15,303 nucleotides of DNA from Balneolaceae bacterium (GCA_021767245.1 JAASTO010000047.1:1-15303), one strand, 5' to 3'. Shown: positions 7,743-15,303, numbered from the stretch's first letter. A program made the numbers and translations. The notes: generated by a model from the sequence alone, not told the origin.

Positions 7743-7774
7743 AAAAAAAGCCCCGATATCATATCGGAGCTTTT
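7743..7774 (-). terminator. Rho-independent terminator after susD
   Basis: Read on the - strand, AAAAGCTCCGATAT pairs with ATATCGGGGCTTTT (one G-U wobble), followed by a T-run (complement of the A-run at 7743-7749). The arms occupy 7746-7774. The mismatch is a wobble only on the - strand, which supports this orientation. It ends the susC-susD transcript 19 bp after the susD stop codon. Confidence 0.85.
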
Positions 7775-7792
7775 AAGTTAATTGCCTAAAAC

Positions 7793-9190
7793 TTAGTTAT
7801 AGGCTGAATTTTGCACCATGTTTTCGTTGGAATCCATATCCCGTGATGGAATTGGAAATACTTGTCGTCCGGCATCGGTTAAAGACACAGGGTCACCGTT
7901 CAAACGGTCAATTCCGGATAAAGTATTCAGAGCTTCACCGGTTCTTGTCAGATTGAACCATCGGTGGCCTTCCATTATGAACTCGATACCACGTTCCAGT
8001 TCGATAGCACCAAGAACTTCAGCTTCTGTATCAACTCCAGTTCCTGTAGTGTCGGCTAAACCGGCACGGTTTCTGATCTCATTGAGATCAGCAAGTGCCC
8101 CGGGAATATCGGAAGGGGTCTTGCGAACACGGGCTTCGGCACGATTTAGATACATTTCAGCGAGGCGAATCACTTGAATATTATCATCACCACCAGCTTT
8201 GGCATATTTGGTAGGGTAGTAAGCACCTACGTTTCCGTCAAACCCGATCAGGTCACCACGTTCATCGTCAGTACGGGAAGTAGCTAAAGTAACGATTTCT
8301 TCATGAAGAGCTATGTCTCCACGGCCACCAGCACTGGATGGAAAATACCAGAAACGGATATCGTTACCATCTGTAGTGTTATAAGCCAGCTCGAAGATAG
8401 CTTCTGCAGTATTTTCATCTCTGAAGATACTCTGGAATTCTTCCACCAGTTCGAAATTGTAATTGTCGATCACTTCTGTGGCGTAGGTTTCAGCCATATC
8501 GAAATCTTCAATATACAAGCCTAATCGTGACTGAAGAGCTTTTATAGCCGCTTCAGAGACTCTGTTTGGAGAGTTGAAGCCGGATAAAAGGCCCTCTGCC
8601 GCAGTTAAGTCGTCCTGAACCTGCTGATAGGAATCAGCAATAGAGGCTCTGCTTGGAAAGCTGTTTTCATTGATCTCACGTGATGGTGTGGTAACGATGG
8701 GAACACCCAACTCGCCGTAAACACCATCAACCCCACCAAAAGTTCTGGTCAGATCAAAGAAGGCAAGTGCTCTTATGAAATAAGCTTCACCTAAAATACG
8801 ATCCTTCGCTGCCTGTGGTATTTCGTCGATGGTTGGAACATCAGCGATTAGGTTGTTGGCGTGATTTACTGTTGCATAGGCTTGAGCCCATAGGTTTCGG
8901 TTTTCAAGGTTGCCGGCAGAGGTTACGTAAGTATCCATTTCCCGATAGAAATCCCATGTACCAATACTTTGTGATACATCAGAGGTTACATCAGCAATGA
9001 TCTGAAAATTACTTCCGTAATATGACGTTGATTGCAGTTGACTATACAGTCCGTTCAGAGCTGCTTCTGCACTTTTCAGGTCCCGGATAGCCGTTTCATC
9101 CGAAATAGCTGTCTGCGGTTCGTGATCGAGAACATCGCACCCGACCGCAACCAGCAATGTTAAGAGTAATATGTTTCTAAAGTTTTTCAT
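7793..9190 (-). CDS. susD: SusD/RagB-family outer-membrane lipoprotein
   Basis: This is the surface lipoprotein partner of a TonB-dependent SusC transporter. It binds the substrate and acts as the lid over the SusC barrel. From the ATG at 9190 the protein has 465 residues: hydrophobic segment (about 4-17) and lipobox V-A-V-G-C with Cys18. The family-typical N-terminal region follows (SAEAALNGLYSQLQ, NHANNLI, AAKDRILGEAYFIRALAFFDLTRTFG), with the SusD-like TPR helices. The C-terminal RagB/SusD signatures are IRLAEMYLNRAEARVR, ALADLNEIRNRAG, ELERGIEFIMEGHRWFNLTRTG and VFPIPSRDMDSNENMVQN. A TTG at 9208 could start six residues earlier and abut the susC stop, but the ATG fits the signal peptide better and leaves an 18-bp gap. 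It is co-transcribed with susC and followed by a terminator. The substrate cannot be told; the symbol is used in the family sense. Confidence 0.94.
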   Translation of the reverse strand: MKNFRNILLLTLLVAVGCDVLDHEPQTAISDETAIRDLKSAEAALNGLYSQLQSTSYYGSNFQIIADVTSDVSQSIGTWDFYREMDTYVTSAGNLENRNLWAQAYATVNHANNLIADVPTIDEIPQAAKDRILGEAYFIRALAFFDLTRTFGGVDGVYGELGVPIVTTPSREINENSFPSRASIADSYQQVQDDLTAAEGLLSGFNSPNRVSEAAIKALQSRLGLYIEDFDMAETYATEVIDNYNFELVEEFQSIFRDENTAEAIFELAYNTTDGNDIRFWYFPSSAGGRGDIALHEEIVTLATSRTDDERGDLIGFDGNVGAYYPTKYAKAGGDDNIQVIRLAEMYLNRAEARVRKTPSDIPGALADLNEIRNRAGLADTTGTGVDTEAEVLGAIELERGIEFIMEGHRWFNLTRTGEALNTLSGIDRLNGDPVSLTDAGRQVFPIPSRDMDSNENMVQNSAYN

Positions 9191-9208
9191 AGGTATAAAA
9201 TTTTTCAA

Positions 9209-12200
9209 TTAAAATGAGATGTCAATTCCACCGAGAATAGAGCGGGCTTGCGGCATGGTGTAGAATTCTATACCACGTGTAAGTGCTGTAGAAGCGGTAG
9301 CTGTAACCTCAGGATCAAGCCCACTATAGTTAGTGAACGTGATGAGGTTTTGTCCGCTCAGATAAATGCGCGCTCGAGAAATTCCCACACCGACTTTGTT
9401 GAGAATTTCTACCGGAATTGTGTATCCGATGGTGGCATTTTTGAGTCTCATGTAAGATCCATCTTCAACAAAACGTGAAGGGCGGAGGTTACCGGCGTAG
9501 TTGGCACTGGTCATACGAGGTACCATGGTGACATCACCTGGTTGTTGCCAGCGGTCGAGCTGCGAGCTCATGTATCCGGTATTTCTGGTTCCACCGTGCT
9601 CCTGGAAGAATCGGTTCCAGTTCAACTGATCGTTTCCATAACTGTACTGGAAGAAGACCGAGAAATCAAAGTTCTTGTAATTCACTTTGTTTGTGAAACC
9701 ACCGAAGAAATCAGGGTTTGCATCCCCTACGATCTTACGGTCAACGTTAGGGTTGAAGGTTCCGTCACCATCAACATCCGTAAAGATAGGTGCTCCCGTT
9801 TGAGGATCTACACCGGTTTGCTCATGGAAATAGAAGGAATACATCGGGTAACCTTCCTGATACCGGTAAATATCACGGTTATACACGTTGAAAGGAGCGG
9901 CAAGCTTAAGGATCTTATTTCTGTTTCCTGATATATTGAAACTCAGATTCCAGTTCAAATCTTCTTTTTGGATCACGTCAGCAATGATACCGAGCTCCAT
10001 ACCTTTGTTCTCTACTTCACCGAAGTTTTGAACTAACTCTTCAAATCCTGTTGAGAATGGTATTGGTACGGCCAGAAGAAGATCTTCTGTTTTCTTGTAA
10101 TAGTAGTCATATACGAAGTTCAAACGGTCATCGAATAATCCAAGATCAACACCAATATCAAGCTGTTTGGTCGTTTCCCATTTTAGATTTGGGTTACCAA
10201 GCTGATTTGGGCTGGTTCCTGGACTGTCGGTATAGCTTTCACCACCCCAAAGTCCGCGTGACTGGAAGTCGTTAATACCACTTTGGTTACCGGTGATACC
10301 GTAACTTGCTCTAAGTTTCAGTTCAGAAATGTCTTCGAAGTCAAAGAAAGTCTCTTCAGACACAACCCAGCCTAAAGCTACAGAAGGGAAAGTACCCCAT
10401 CTGTTGTTAGCACCGAAACGGGACGAACCATCATGACGAACAGTTACGGTAGCCAGATATTTACTGTCGAATTCATACTTTACGCGTCCAAAGAATGAGG
10501 CGATACCCCAGCTGCTTCCGGTTGAGGAAGCGGACTGCACCGCGGCATCCTGAATGCGACGGAAGTCATCACTTGGAAATTGTTCACCTTCTGCTGTGGT
10601 TCTTTCAAAATCAGATTCCTGAACAGAAGTACCAAGTAAGGCACTTACGTCATGGTTTCCAACATTGAAAAGATAGCTTAAAGTGTTTTCAGCTGTCCAG
10701 TTACGGATGGTTGCTACTGTAGAAAGAGCACTACCGTTTACAGCCGCACCGTTATTTAGAAGTGTGTTGTCGTAACGGTCCTCCTTGATCTCGTTGTAGT
10801 CAAGACTCCAGCTGGTTCTGAAAGTGAGTCCCGGGAAAAATTCGTAATCGGCAAATACATTACCAATAATACGGTTGGTATCCATGTCGAAATCTACCTC
10901 GTTGGCAGCTGCAACCGGATTTTCAAAAATACTGAATTTGGTATAGTTGCCATTAGCATCGTAAACGGGCAGGTTAGTTGGTAAGAAATAAACACCACCC
11001 AAAACACCGGTAATATTATCGTTATTACGTGCTCTGTTACGATTAGAGAATGAATAGGTTGAGCTGGTTCCGAAAGTTAGCTTTTCAGAAGCCAGGATGT
11101 CGAGGTTTAGTCGGGCACTGCTTCTTGTGAAAGTAGCAGGCTTAACCACACCATCCTGATCATAGTTGGAGCCGGAAACGGAGTATTTTACATTTTCATT
11201 ACCACCGCTTACGGTTACATCATAATTTTGTACGATACCGGTTCGGAATACCTGATCTGCCCAGTCAGTGTCGATTGCACTTTGAGGGTTGGAGTAAGGG
11301 GCTGCTTCGCCATTGTTGACAGCTGCTTCATTCATGAGCATTTCAAATTCAGGTCCTGATACCATGTCTGGCATGTTAACCGGCTCTTCATATCCACGAT
11401 AGATGTTCACGTTTACTCTTGGCTCAGAAAAACTACCCCGCTTGGTTGTGATCAAAACCACGCCATTAGCCGCACGGGCACCATAAATGGCAGTAGCCGA
11501 GGCATCTTTAAGGATCTCAATAGATTCTATGTCAGAAGGATCGATATCGGCCAGGGCACTGGTCGTTTCACCGCCAAGTCCAAGTCCGTAGTTTCCAGTC
11601 TGAATTGGAATACCATCTACAACATAAAGCGGGTCACTACCACCTGAAATAGATGAGGTACCACGGATCTTCACAAAGATACCGCCACCGGGAGTACCGG
11701 AGTTTGTACTGATCTGAACACCGGCTGCACGACCCTGCATAAGTTGGTCAGTACTGGCTGAAGGTGTATTTTGTAGTTCTTCAGCGCTGATAGAAGAAAC
11801 CGCACTTGTTAATGTTTTACGGTCTTGTTCACCGTAACCCACAACAACTACGTCCTCTAAAAGCTGAACATCTTCTTCAAGTTGAATATCAATAGTGGTT
11901 CTGTCGCCAACAACCACTTCCTGTTTCATAAAGCTGATGTAGCTGAATACCAGTACTGCATCTTCCGTTGATACGGTAATTTCGTAATTACCATCTGCAT
12001 CAGTACTTGTTCCGTTTAACGTTCCTTTTTCCAGAACGTTTACACCGGGAAGCGGGTTACCATCCTGTGCGGAGGTTACAGTACCGGTTATGGTTACCTG
12101 AGCATAACCCAGGGTACTTATCCCAAACATAAGGAGTAACAGGCATAGCATTTGCCGGCCTCTACTCCTCATCTTTCGGACTGTGTTCTTTGAAGTGGGT

Positions 12201-12238
12201 GCATTTAACCCTGCACCTAATTTGTATCTATAGGTCAT
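9209..12238 (-). CDS. susC: SusC/RagA-family TonB-dependent outer-membrane transporter
   Basis: This is the 22-stranded outer-membrane transporter partner of SusD, driven by TonB-ExbBD. Of 1009 residues, 1-46 form a long signal sequence (basic region with KMRSRGRQ, hydrophobic core 31-44, cleavage after G-Y-A). Residues 48-120 form a carboxypeptidase-regulatory-like beta-sandwich (GTVTSAQDGNPLPGVNV). The TonB box region is near 128-141 (EDVVVVGYGEQDRK). The plug runs from about 140 to 268, with MQGRAAGVQI, VKIRGTSSISGGSDPLYVVDG and DASATAIYGARAANGVVLITTK. The remainder is the beta-barrel, ending in the expected aromatic residue (GGIDISF). Shorter starts inside the basic region (Met23, Met30) are possible, but the ATG at 12238 has a ribosome binding site-like AGGAAGGA (12244-12251) five bases upstream. 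It precedes susD by 18 bp. A 331-bp AT-rich region upstream probably holds its promoter. No anti-sigma or SARP-type regulator is adjacent. Confidence 0.95.
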   Translation of the reverse strand: MTYRYKLGAGLNAPTSKNTVRKMRSRGRQMLCLLLLMFGISTLGYAQVTITGTVTSAQDGNPLPGVNVLEKGTLNGTSTDADGNYEITVSTEDAVLVFSYISFMKQEVVVGDRTTIDIQLEEDVQLLEDVVVVGYGEQDRKTLTSAVSSISAEELQNTPSASTDQLMQGRAAGVQISTNSGTPGGGIFVKIRGTSSISGGSDPLYVVDGIPIQTGNYGLGLGGETTSALADIDPSDIESIEILKDASATAIYGARAANGVVLITTKRGSFSEPRVNVNIYRGYEEPVNMPDMVSGPEFEMLMNEAAVNNGEAAPYSNPQSAIDTDWADQVFRTGIVQNYDVTVSGGNENVKYSVSGSNYDQDGVVKPATFTRSSARLNLDILASEKLTFGTSSTYSFSNRNRARNNDNITGVLGGVYFLPTNLPVYDANGNYTKFSIFENPVAAANEVDFDMDTNRIIGNVFADYEFFPGLTFRTSWSLDYNEIKEDRYDNTLLNNGAAVNGSALSTVATIRNWTAENTLSYLFNVGNHDVSALLGTSVQESDFERTTAEGEQFPSDDFRRIQDAAVQSASSTGSSWGIASFFGRVKYEFDSKYLATVTVRHDGSSRFGANNRWGTFPSVALGWVVSEETFFDFEDISELKLRASYGITGNQSGINDFQSRGLWGGESYTDSPGTSPNQLGNPNLKWETTKQLDIGVDLGLFDDRLNFVYDYYYKKTEDLLLAVPIPFSTGFEELVQNFGEVENKGMELGIIADVIQKEDLNWNLSFNISGNRNKILKLAAPFNVYNRDIYRYQEGYPMYSFYFHEQTGVDPQTGAPIFTDVDGDGTFNPNVDRKIVGDANPDFFGGFTNKVNYKNFDFSVFFQYSYGNDQLNWNRFFQEHGGTRNTGYMSSQLDRWQQPGDVTMVPRMTSANYAGNLRPSRFVEDGSYMRLKNATIGYTIPVEILNKVGVGISRARIYLSGQNLITFTNYSGLDPEVTATASTALTRGIEFYTMPQARSILGGIDISF

Positions 12239-12569
12239 ATTAGTCCTTCCTTTATGGTTAGTGATTTTAGGTCAAAACCCATTCTATTTTAATGGTATTG
12301 AATAGGAGAGTAAGAGCTTTGACTTGTTACATTAATGCGAGCAAATACTTTGCAAACATTAAGATGATTTAATAATCGCTCTTAGGCTAATTAATCGGAA
12401 GGATAAGTTCAATCGGATTCAATTTATTTACATCGTTAGTAAATAGACTGTTAAGTGACTATTAATAATTATTTAATAGATATATTAAATCTGCGATCAA
12501 TAGTAAATTTTTGTAAAGGAGGGTGGTCCCTTCACAATAAATTAATATTTGCCTGATTGTATAAACCTG
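12239..12569 (-). promoter_or_regulatory. 331-bp AT-rich control region upstream of susC
   Basis: No coding frame is seen here. It contains the susC ribosome binding site (12244-12251) and a 13-bp palindrome GCAAA-TAC-TTTGC (12341-12353). On the - strand there are -35/-10-like hexamers TTTGCA and TAATGT 16 bases apart that overlap the palindrome. TAATGTTTG, close to the -7 consensus but with one extra base, is the other promoter candidate. Two direct copies of AATCGGA (12393 and 12411) are 18 bp apart. The right end carries a weak hairpin after the methyltransferase gene. Which element is the real promoter is uncertain. Confidence 0.4.
12512..12536 (-). terminator. Weak hairpin after the methyltransferase gene
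   Basis: On the - strand TGTGAAGG pairs with CCTTTACA (one G-U wobble) around a nine-base loop, 34 bp after the stop codon. The following bases are AAAAATTT, with only a short T-run, so termination would be inefficient. It is the only terminator candidate between the three-gene cluster and susC. Confidence 0.35.
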
Positions 12570-13280
12570 CTATTTCCCGTACAGCAGAAAAATAGTGGGA
12601 CGTTTATGCAGATTGGGTAAAGGTCGCGAATTCCATTCACTGATATACCCGGTCCTGATGTCTTCTGAAGGGAGGGTGATATCAGTTGCTGTACAAAGAC
12701 TTGTGGTATGGGAAGCAATTTGTAAAATATCTTTCAACATTTCGTTATTACGATAGGGAGCTTCCATGAATATCTGTGTGCGATCATGTCGCCTTGACTC
12801 TCCATCCAGCTGCTTGATCATGGAACGGCGTTTGTTTTGGTCCATGGGGAGGTAGCCATGGAAAGCGAATTCCTGACCATTGAATCCAGAGGCCATGAGT
12901 GCGAGAAGTATGGAAGATGGCCCCACAAGTGGAACCACCTTGATCTGATACTGATGAGCCAGTTTTACGAGTCTGGCTCCCGGATCTGCCACCCCCGGTG
13001 CCCCGGCTTCTGATAACACCCCTGCATCCCGGCCGTCAAGTATGGGGCGCAAAAATGAGTGTATTTCCTGATCGGGAGTATTTTTGTTGAGTGGATAGAA
13101 ATCGATCTCATACTCAGGAACCGTATCTCCAACCCATTGAAGAAAGGAGGAGGCTGAACGGATATTTTCAACCACCAAAACATCCAGCTTTCTGATGATG
13201 TTCAATGTATGCTCAGGAAGTGTATTATTTTCAAGTGTTTTACCAAGCGTGGTTGGAATTAGATATAGAGTTCCTGACAT
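12570..13280 (-). CDS. RsmI-like SAM-dependent methyltransferase (tetrapyrrole-methylase fold), 236 aa
   Basis: This belongs to the RsmI/COG0313 group, in which RsmI methylates the 2'-O of C1402 of 16S rRNA. Motifs: GTLYLIPTTLG at the N-terminus, VENIRSASSFL (38-48, the ENIR/EDTR position), SEAGAPGVADPGA (90-102, compare SDAGTPGISDPG in RsmI), VVPLVGPSSIL (115-125) and FMEAPYRN (171-178, compare FYESPHR). At 236 residues it is shorter than RsmI (about 280) and ends soon after the fold, lacking the C-terminal extension. It therefore resembles the second RsmI-like paralogue often annotated just 'SAM-dependent methyltransferase' in Bacteroidetes. Whether it modifies rRNA is unknown. The start codon overlaps the upstream stop by one base (TAATG), so translation is coupled to the DUF3592-like gene. 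Confidence 0.88.
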   Translation of the reverse strand: MSGTLYLIPTTLGKTLENNTLPEHTLNIIRKLDVLVVENIRSASSFLQWVGDTVPEYEIDFYPLNKNTPDQEIHSFLRPILDGRDAGVLSEAGAPGVADPGARLVKLAHQYQIKVVPLVGPSSILLALMASGFNGQEFAFHGYLPMDQNKRRSMIKQLDGESRRHDRTQIFMEAPYRNNEMLKDILQIASHTTSLCTATDITLPSEDIRTGYISEWNSRPLPNLHKRPTIFLLYGK

Positions 13281-13762
13281 TAATCTACCCGTTCAATTTC
13301 AAATTCATCAGCATGGGCGTCCGCTGATCTGCGTTTTACAAATCGGTTCAGCATAAAACCTGCAATGATAGTCACGATCAATCCTAAACCGGCTACACTC
13401 ATGTTAAATAAGGAAGTGCTTTTTTGGATTTCATAAGTAGGAAATAGAACGATCTCCTGAAAAGCTCCTTTTTGATACCGTATCGGAACTGAGGAGGACT
13501 CCATCAGTTCCTGAGCCATTTGGACTGAGAGTGATAACTTTCTCTCGATGACTTCTCCATCCACTTCAAACCTGATATCCACATATCCGTTACTCTGAGC
13601 AGCGATTTGTTTGATCTCAAAATCTGTGATCTCTGCAAGGTAGGATTCTCCGTGTTCATAGGTATCCATGGAGCCCTTGTAAACCATACCCTGCTGAAAG
13701 ACAAGGAAAAGCAGGTAAGCGGGAATGAGCCAGTAGGCGTATAAAAATCGGTAGTTACTCAT
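13280..13762 (-). CDS. DUF3592-like membrane protein with two transmembrane helices, 160 aa
   Basis: Two hydrophobic helices (about residues 5-24 and 118-140) flank a beta-rich soluble domain of about 90 residues (AEITDFEIKQI, VDIRFEVDGEVIERKL, VPIRYQKG). The tail is short and charged (RFVKRRSADAHADEFE). This layout matches DUF3592-type proteins, whose function is unknown; the assignment is by pattern only. I chose the ATG at 13762 rather than the one at 13795. It overlaps the upstream stop codon in the common 8-base form (ATGAGTAA) and places the first helix directly at the N-terminus, whereas the earlier start would add 11 polar residues and 41 bp of overlap. It sits between a beta-lactamase-fold protein and the methyltransferase, overlapping both, so the three are surely co-transcribed. 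Confidence 0.8.
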   Translation of the reverse strand: MSNYRFLYAYWLIPAYLLFLVFQQGMVYKGSMDTYEHGESYLAEITDFEIKQIAAQSNGYVDIRFEVDGEVIERKLSLSVQMAQELMESSSVPIRYQKGAFQEIVLFPTYEIQKSTSLFNMSVAGLGLIVTIIAGFMLNRFVKRRSADAHADEFEIERVD

Positions 13763-14924
13763 GGTCGGGTGCGATTGCTTTTTGTGTGGTTTCATAAAGA
13801 GCAGGATCCCAGATCAAACGCTGCTGATAATCTTCCTGCATATAATTGGCCGACATGTGAACCCAGAAGCCAACCGGCAGACGGTCAAAGAAAACGGCTT
13901 GAACCGAAGTGTGTCCGTCGTAGGTGGAAGTTCCGAAATCGATGCCCACCAAAAGCCCCATCCGGTTATCATAAATAGCCCCGTAATCTTCAAAACTACG
14001 GGCAATGGGTTCAGACCCCATGGGCCATCTGAGTTTGTCCTTGACTCTTTGTGAAATTTCCTCGGTGAGCACCTCTTCATTCCAGAGGCGAAGCATCAGG
14101 TCGGTCAACTCACGGGTTGTAGCCTGAGGGAAATAAGCCAGGGCGTCACGTTCCTGCATAAAGCTAAGAGACAGCCTGTCATCGTCAAATTGACCTTTGA
14201 CCGTTCGATTGAAATTCGGATCAGAATTTAATTGCTCTGCAATGTCGATCACTTCTTCTGCAAACCGGTCAAATGACATGGTTCTTAATTCCGAGGTATC
14301 ATTAAGCGATGGATTGATCCTTGTGTACATGCCACTGTATGGTAATGGCAAAAGGGAATCATTTACGTTCAAGGAATCCATTAATGCCCGAATGTTGTCT
14401 TCCCCAAGTTTGAACCAGATATAATCGGCTGATACCAGGTCACTGTTTTCAAGCATGGCTTTGACCACGTCATCCAGCGGAGCGGTACCTTCTTCAAATT
14501 CTTTGATGAGCTGATTGTGATTGTTCTCACTAATTTCCGGTAATGCAAACTTTTTGATCTCCTTCAGGGTGATTTCCTCGGCCGGATCAAGTAAACCTTC
14601 AAGCACCTGCCGTTCATATTCTATCAGTAAAAAGAGGTTGGCTGTTGCCCCAAGGGTCCTGGGTATATCTGTTTGATAAAAAATGCCGGAATCAGGGTTA
14701 TTGACATTGTAAGAAGTGATCGAAACCCATTCAGGATGTTCACCAACAAACTCAGCTAGTCCTTTAAGGGAATAAGTGCTTTCAATGTATTCACTGCCTT
14801 CAGCCATGCCTTCTTCATTCTGAAACAGTGTTTTAAAACCGGAATAGTTTAGCCCGATGACCATCGCAAAGACAAAGGCAGCTGCCGCTAAAAAGACGAA
14901 TAGAAACTTTAGTGCTCTCTTCAA
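13755..14924 (-). CDS. Membrane-anchored class A beta-lactamase-fold protein, catalytic motifs apparently lost
   Basis: The N-terminus has one hydrophobic helix (about residues 6-26), acting as a signal anchor that places the rest in the periplasm. Residues about 65-360 follow the class A beta-lactamase / PBP-like serine hydrolase plan: VSITSYNVNNPDSG, then IPRTLGATANLFLLIEYERQVLEG (two lines of the usual Ser-x-x-Lys helix), DVVKAMLENSDLVSADYIWFKLG (the SDN region), and a late region SFEDYGAIYDNRMGLLVGIDFG (the KTG strand). At the expected SxxK position it has Ala93-Thr-Ala-Asn96, SDN reads Ser161-Asp-Leu163, and KTG reads Asp313-Tyr-Gly315. So it looks like a non-catalytic relative, perhaps a cell-wall or muropeptide binding protein. 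The start is TTG at 14924: no in-frame ATG lies nearby, and a perfect TAnnTTTG element lies about 36 bp upstream. It heads the three-gene overlapping cluster. Confidence 0.82.
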   Translation of the reverse strand: MKRALKFLFVFLAAAAFVFAMVIGLNYSGFKTLFQNEEGMAEGSEYIESTYSLKGLAEFVGEHPEWVSITSYNVNNPDSGIFYQTDIPRTLGATANLFLLIEYERQVLEGLLDPAEEITLKEIKKFALPEISENNHNQLIKEFEEGTAPLDDVVKAMLENSDLVSADYIWFKLGEDNIRALMDSLNVNDSLLPLPYSGMYTRINPSLNDTSELRTMSFDRFAEEVIDIAEQLNSDPNFNRTVKGQFDDDRLSLSFMQERDALAYFPQATTRELTDLMLRLWNEEVLTEEISQRVKDKLRWPMGSEPIARSFEDYGAIYDNRMGLLVGIDFGTSTYDGHTSVQAVFFDRLPVGFWVHMSANYMQEDYQQRLIWDPALYETTQKAIAPDHE

Positions 14925-14959
14925 AAAGTATAAATTTGGAACTGAGATTAAAATCAGCC

Positions 14960-14967
14960 CAAAGATA
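14960..14967 (-). promoter_or_regulatory. -7 promoter element upstream of the three-gene cluster
   Basis: The - strand reads TATCTTTG, a perfect match to the Bacteroidetes -7 consensus TAnnTTTG. No TTTG is seen at the usual -33 distance. Transcription would start near 14953, giving a leader of about 29 nt before the TTG start of the beta-lactamase-fold gene. Confidence 0.5.
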
Positions 14968-15047
14968 CAAATAAGAAAAGAGCTTATCCCGATTTGTTAG
15001 TGGTAAAATCCTATGAGTTCTATTGTATAAAGCACTCGTTAATCAAC

Positions 15048-15303
15048 TCAAAAGCCGGATACGATCCTCATCATTTCAGCACTTAACCAGGCGCCATAGG
15101 TTCCGAGTGCGTAACCCAGTACCGCCAGCAGTACGCCCACGGGGGCCAGGGCCGAATGGAAGGCAGAGGCAACAATTGGAGCTGAAGCCGCACCGCCCAC
15201 GTTGGCCTGACTTCCTACCGCCACGAAGAAGAACGGAGCTTTGATGAGCTTTCCAACCAGCAATAAAATGATCACGTGAATGATGATCCACACTGCACCG
15301 ATC
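15048..15303 (-). CDS. DUF819-family membrane protein, C-terminal end (5' part beyond the window)
   Basis: The reading frame is open to the right edge, so the GTG at 15293 is internal and only the last 84 or so residues are present. They contain two hydrophobic helices and the conserved DUF819 (YjcL-like) pattern: GAVWIIIHVIILLLVGKLIKAP, FFFVAVGSQANVGGAASAP (the Ser-Gln-Ala-Asn-x-Gly-Gly signature), then HSALAPVGVLLAVLGYALGTYGAW near the C-terminus. Members are multi-spanning inner-membrane proteins, sometimes compared with transporters; the substrate is unknown. It ends 123 bp before the next gene on the same strand. No clear terminator lies between, but a separate -7 element does. Confidence 0.85.
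   Translation of the reverse strand, partial: IGAVWIIIHVIILLLVGKLIKAPFFFVAVGSQANVGGAASAPIVASAFHSALAPVGVLLAVLGYALGTYGAWLSAEMMRIVSGF

Noticed and set aside
9191..9208. TTG start of susD abutting the susC stop
   Set aside because: ATG at 9190 gives a compact lipoprotein signal; the extra six residues repeat a similar basic start and are not needed.
13763..13795. Earlier ATG for the DUF3592-like protein
   Set aside because: It adds 11 polar residues and a 41-bp overlap; the 8-base overlap at 13762 is the usual coupled arrangement.
13814..14080. Small open frames on both strands within the beta-lactamase-fold gene
   Set aside because: They overlap the real gene in other frames and show no family signature.
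15293..15303. GTG at 15293 as the start of the DUF819-like protein
   Set aside because: The frame continues to the edge and the conserved family pattern begins in those upstream codons (I-G-A-V-W).

Overview
The window most likely comes from a Bacteroidetes-like bacterium, and I would guess the Balneolota (Balneola/Gracilimonas-type marine bacteria). The reasons are a SusC/SusD outer-membrane pair, several lipoproteins with standard lipoboxes, a TAnnTTTG-type promoter element, mostly weak Shine-Dalgarno sequences, and base composition in the low-to-mid 40s % GC judged by eye. The phylum assignment is inference; no rRNA or marker gene is present.

Layout: positions 1-4329 are all read on the + strand. 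This block holds the nearly complete end of a secreted YtcJ-like amidohydrolase lipoprotein (cut by the left edge), an unrecognised 264-residue lipoprotein, a rho-independent terminator, a PA0069/SplB-like radical SAM protein, a 276-bp intergenic stretch with a long structured RNA-like element ending in a U-tract, and a four-repeat ankyrin protein. A perfect bidirectional terminator palindrome (about 4358-4389) separates this block from everything to its right, which is read on the - strand.

The - strand block, in order of transcription (right to left), begins with the C-terminal end of a DUF819-family membrane protein (cut by the right edge). It continues with a tightly overlapping three-gene cluster: a membrane-anchored beta-lactamase-fold protein whose catalytic motifs look lost, a two-helix DUF3592-like membrane protein, and a short RsmI-like tetrapyrrole-methylase-fold methyltransferase. 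A 331-bp AT-rich control region follows, then susC-susD, a terminator, and a large exported protein with eleven Asp-box (BNR) repeats of the sortilin/VPS10-like type.

How the genes may work together: SusC and SusD form an outer-membrane TonB-dependent uptake complex. No polysaccharide-degrading enzyme is seen nearby, so its substrate is open. The BNR protein has its own transcription unit, judging from the terminator between it and susD, but may still be functionally linked. The overlapping three-gene cluster looks translationally coupled. No mobile element, CRISPR array, tRNA or rRNA was found. Most of the window is ordinary chromosomal content. The items most worth a second look are the apparent beta-lactamase-fold pseudoenzyme and the structured intergenic element after the radical SAM gene.
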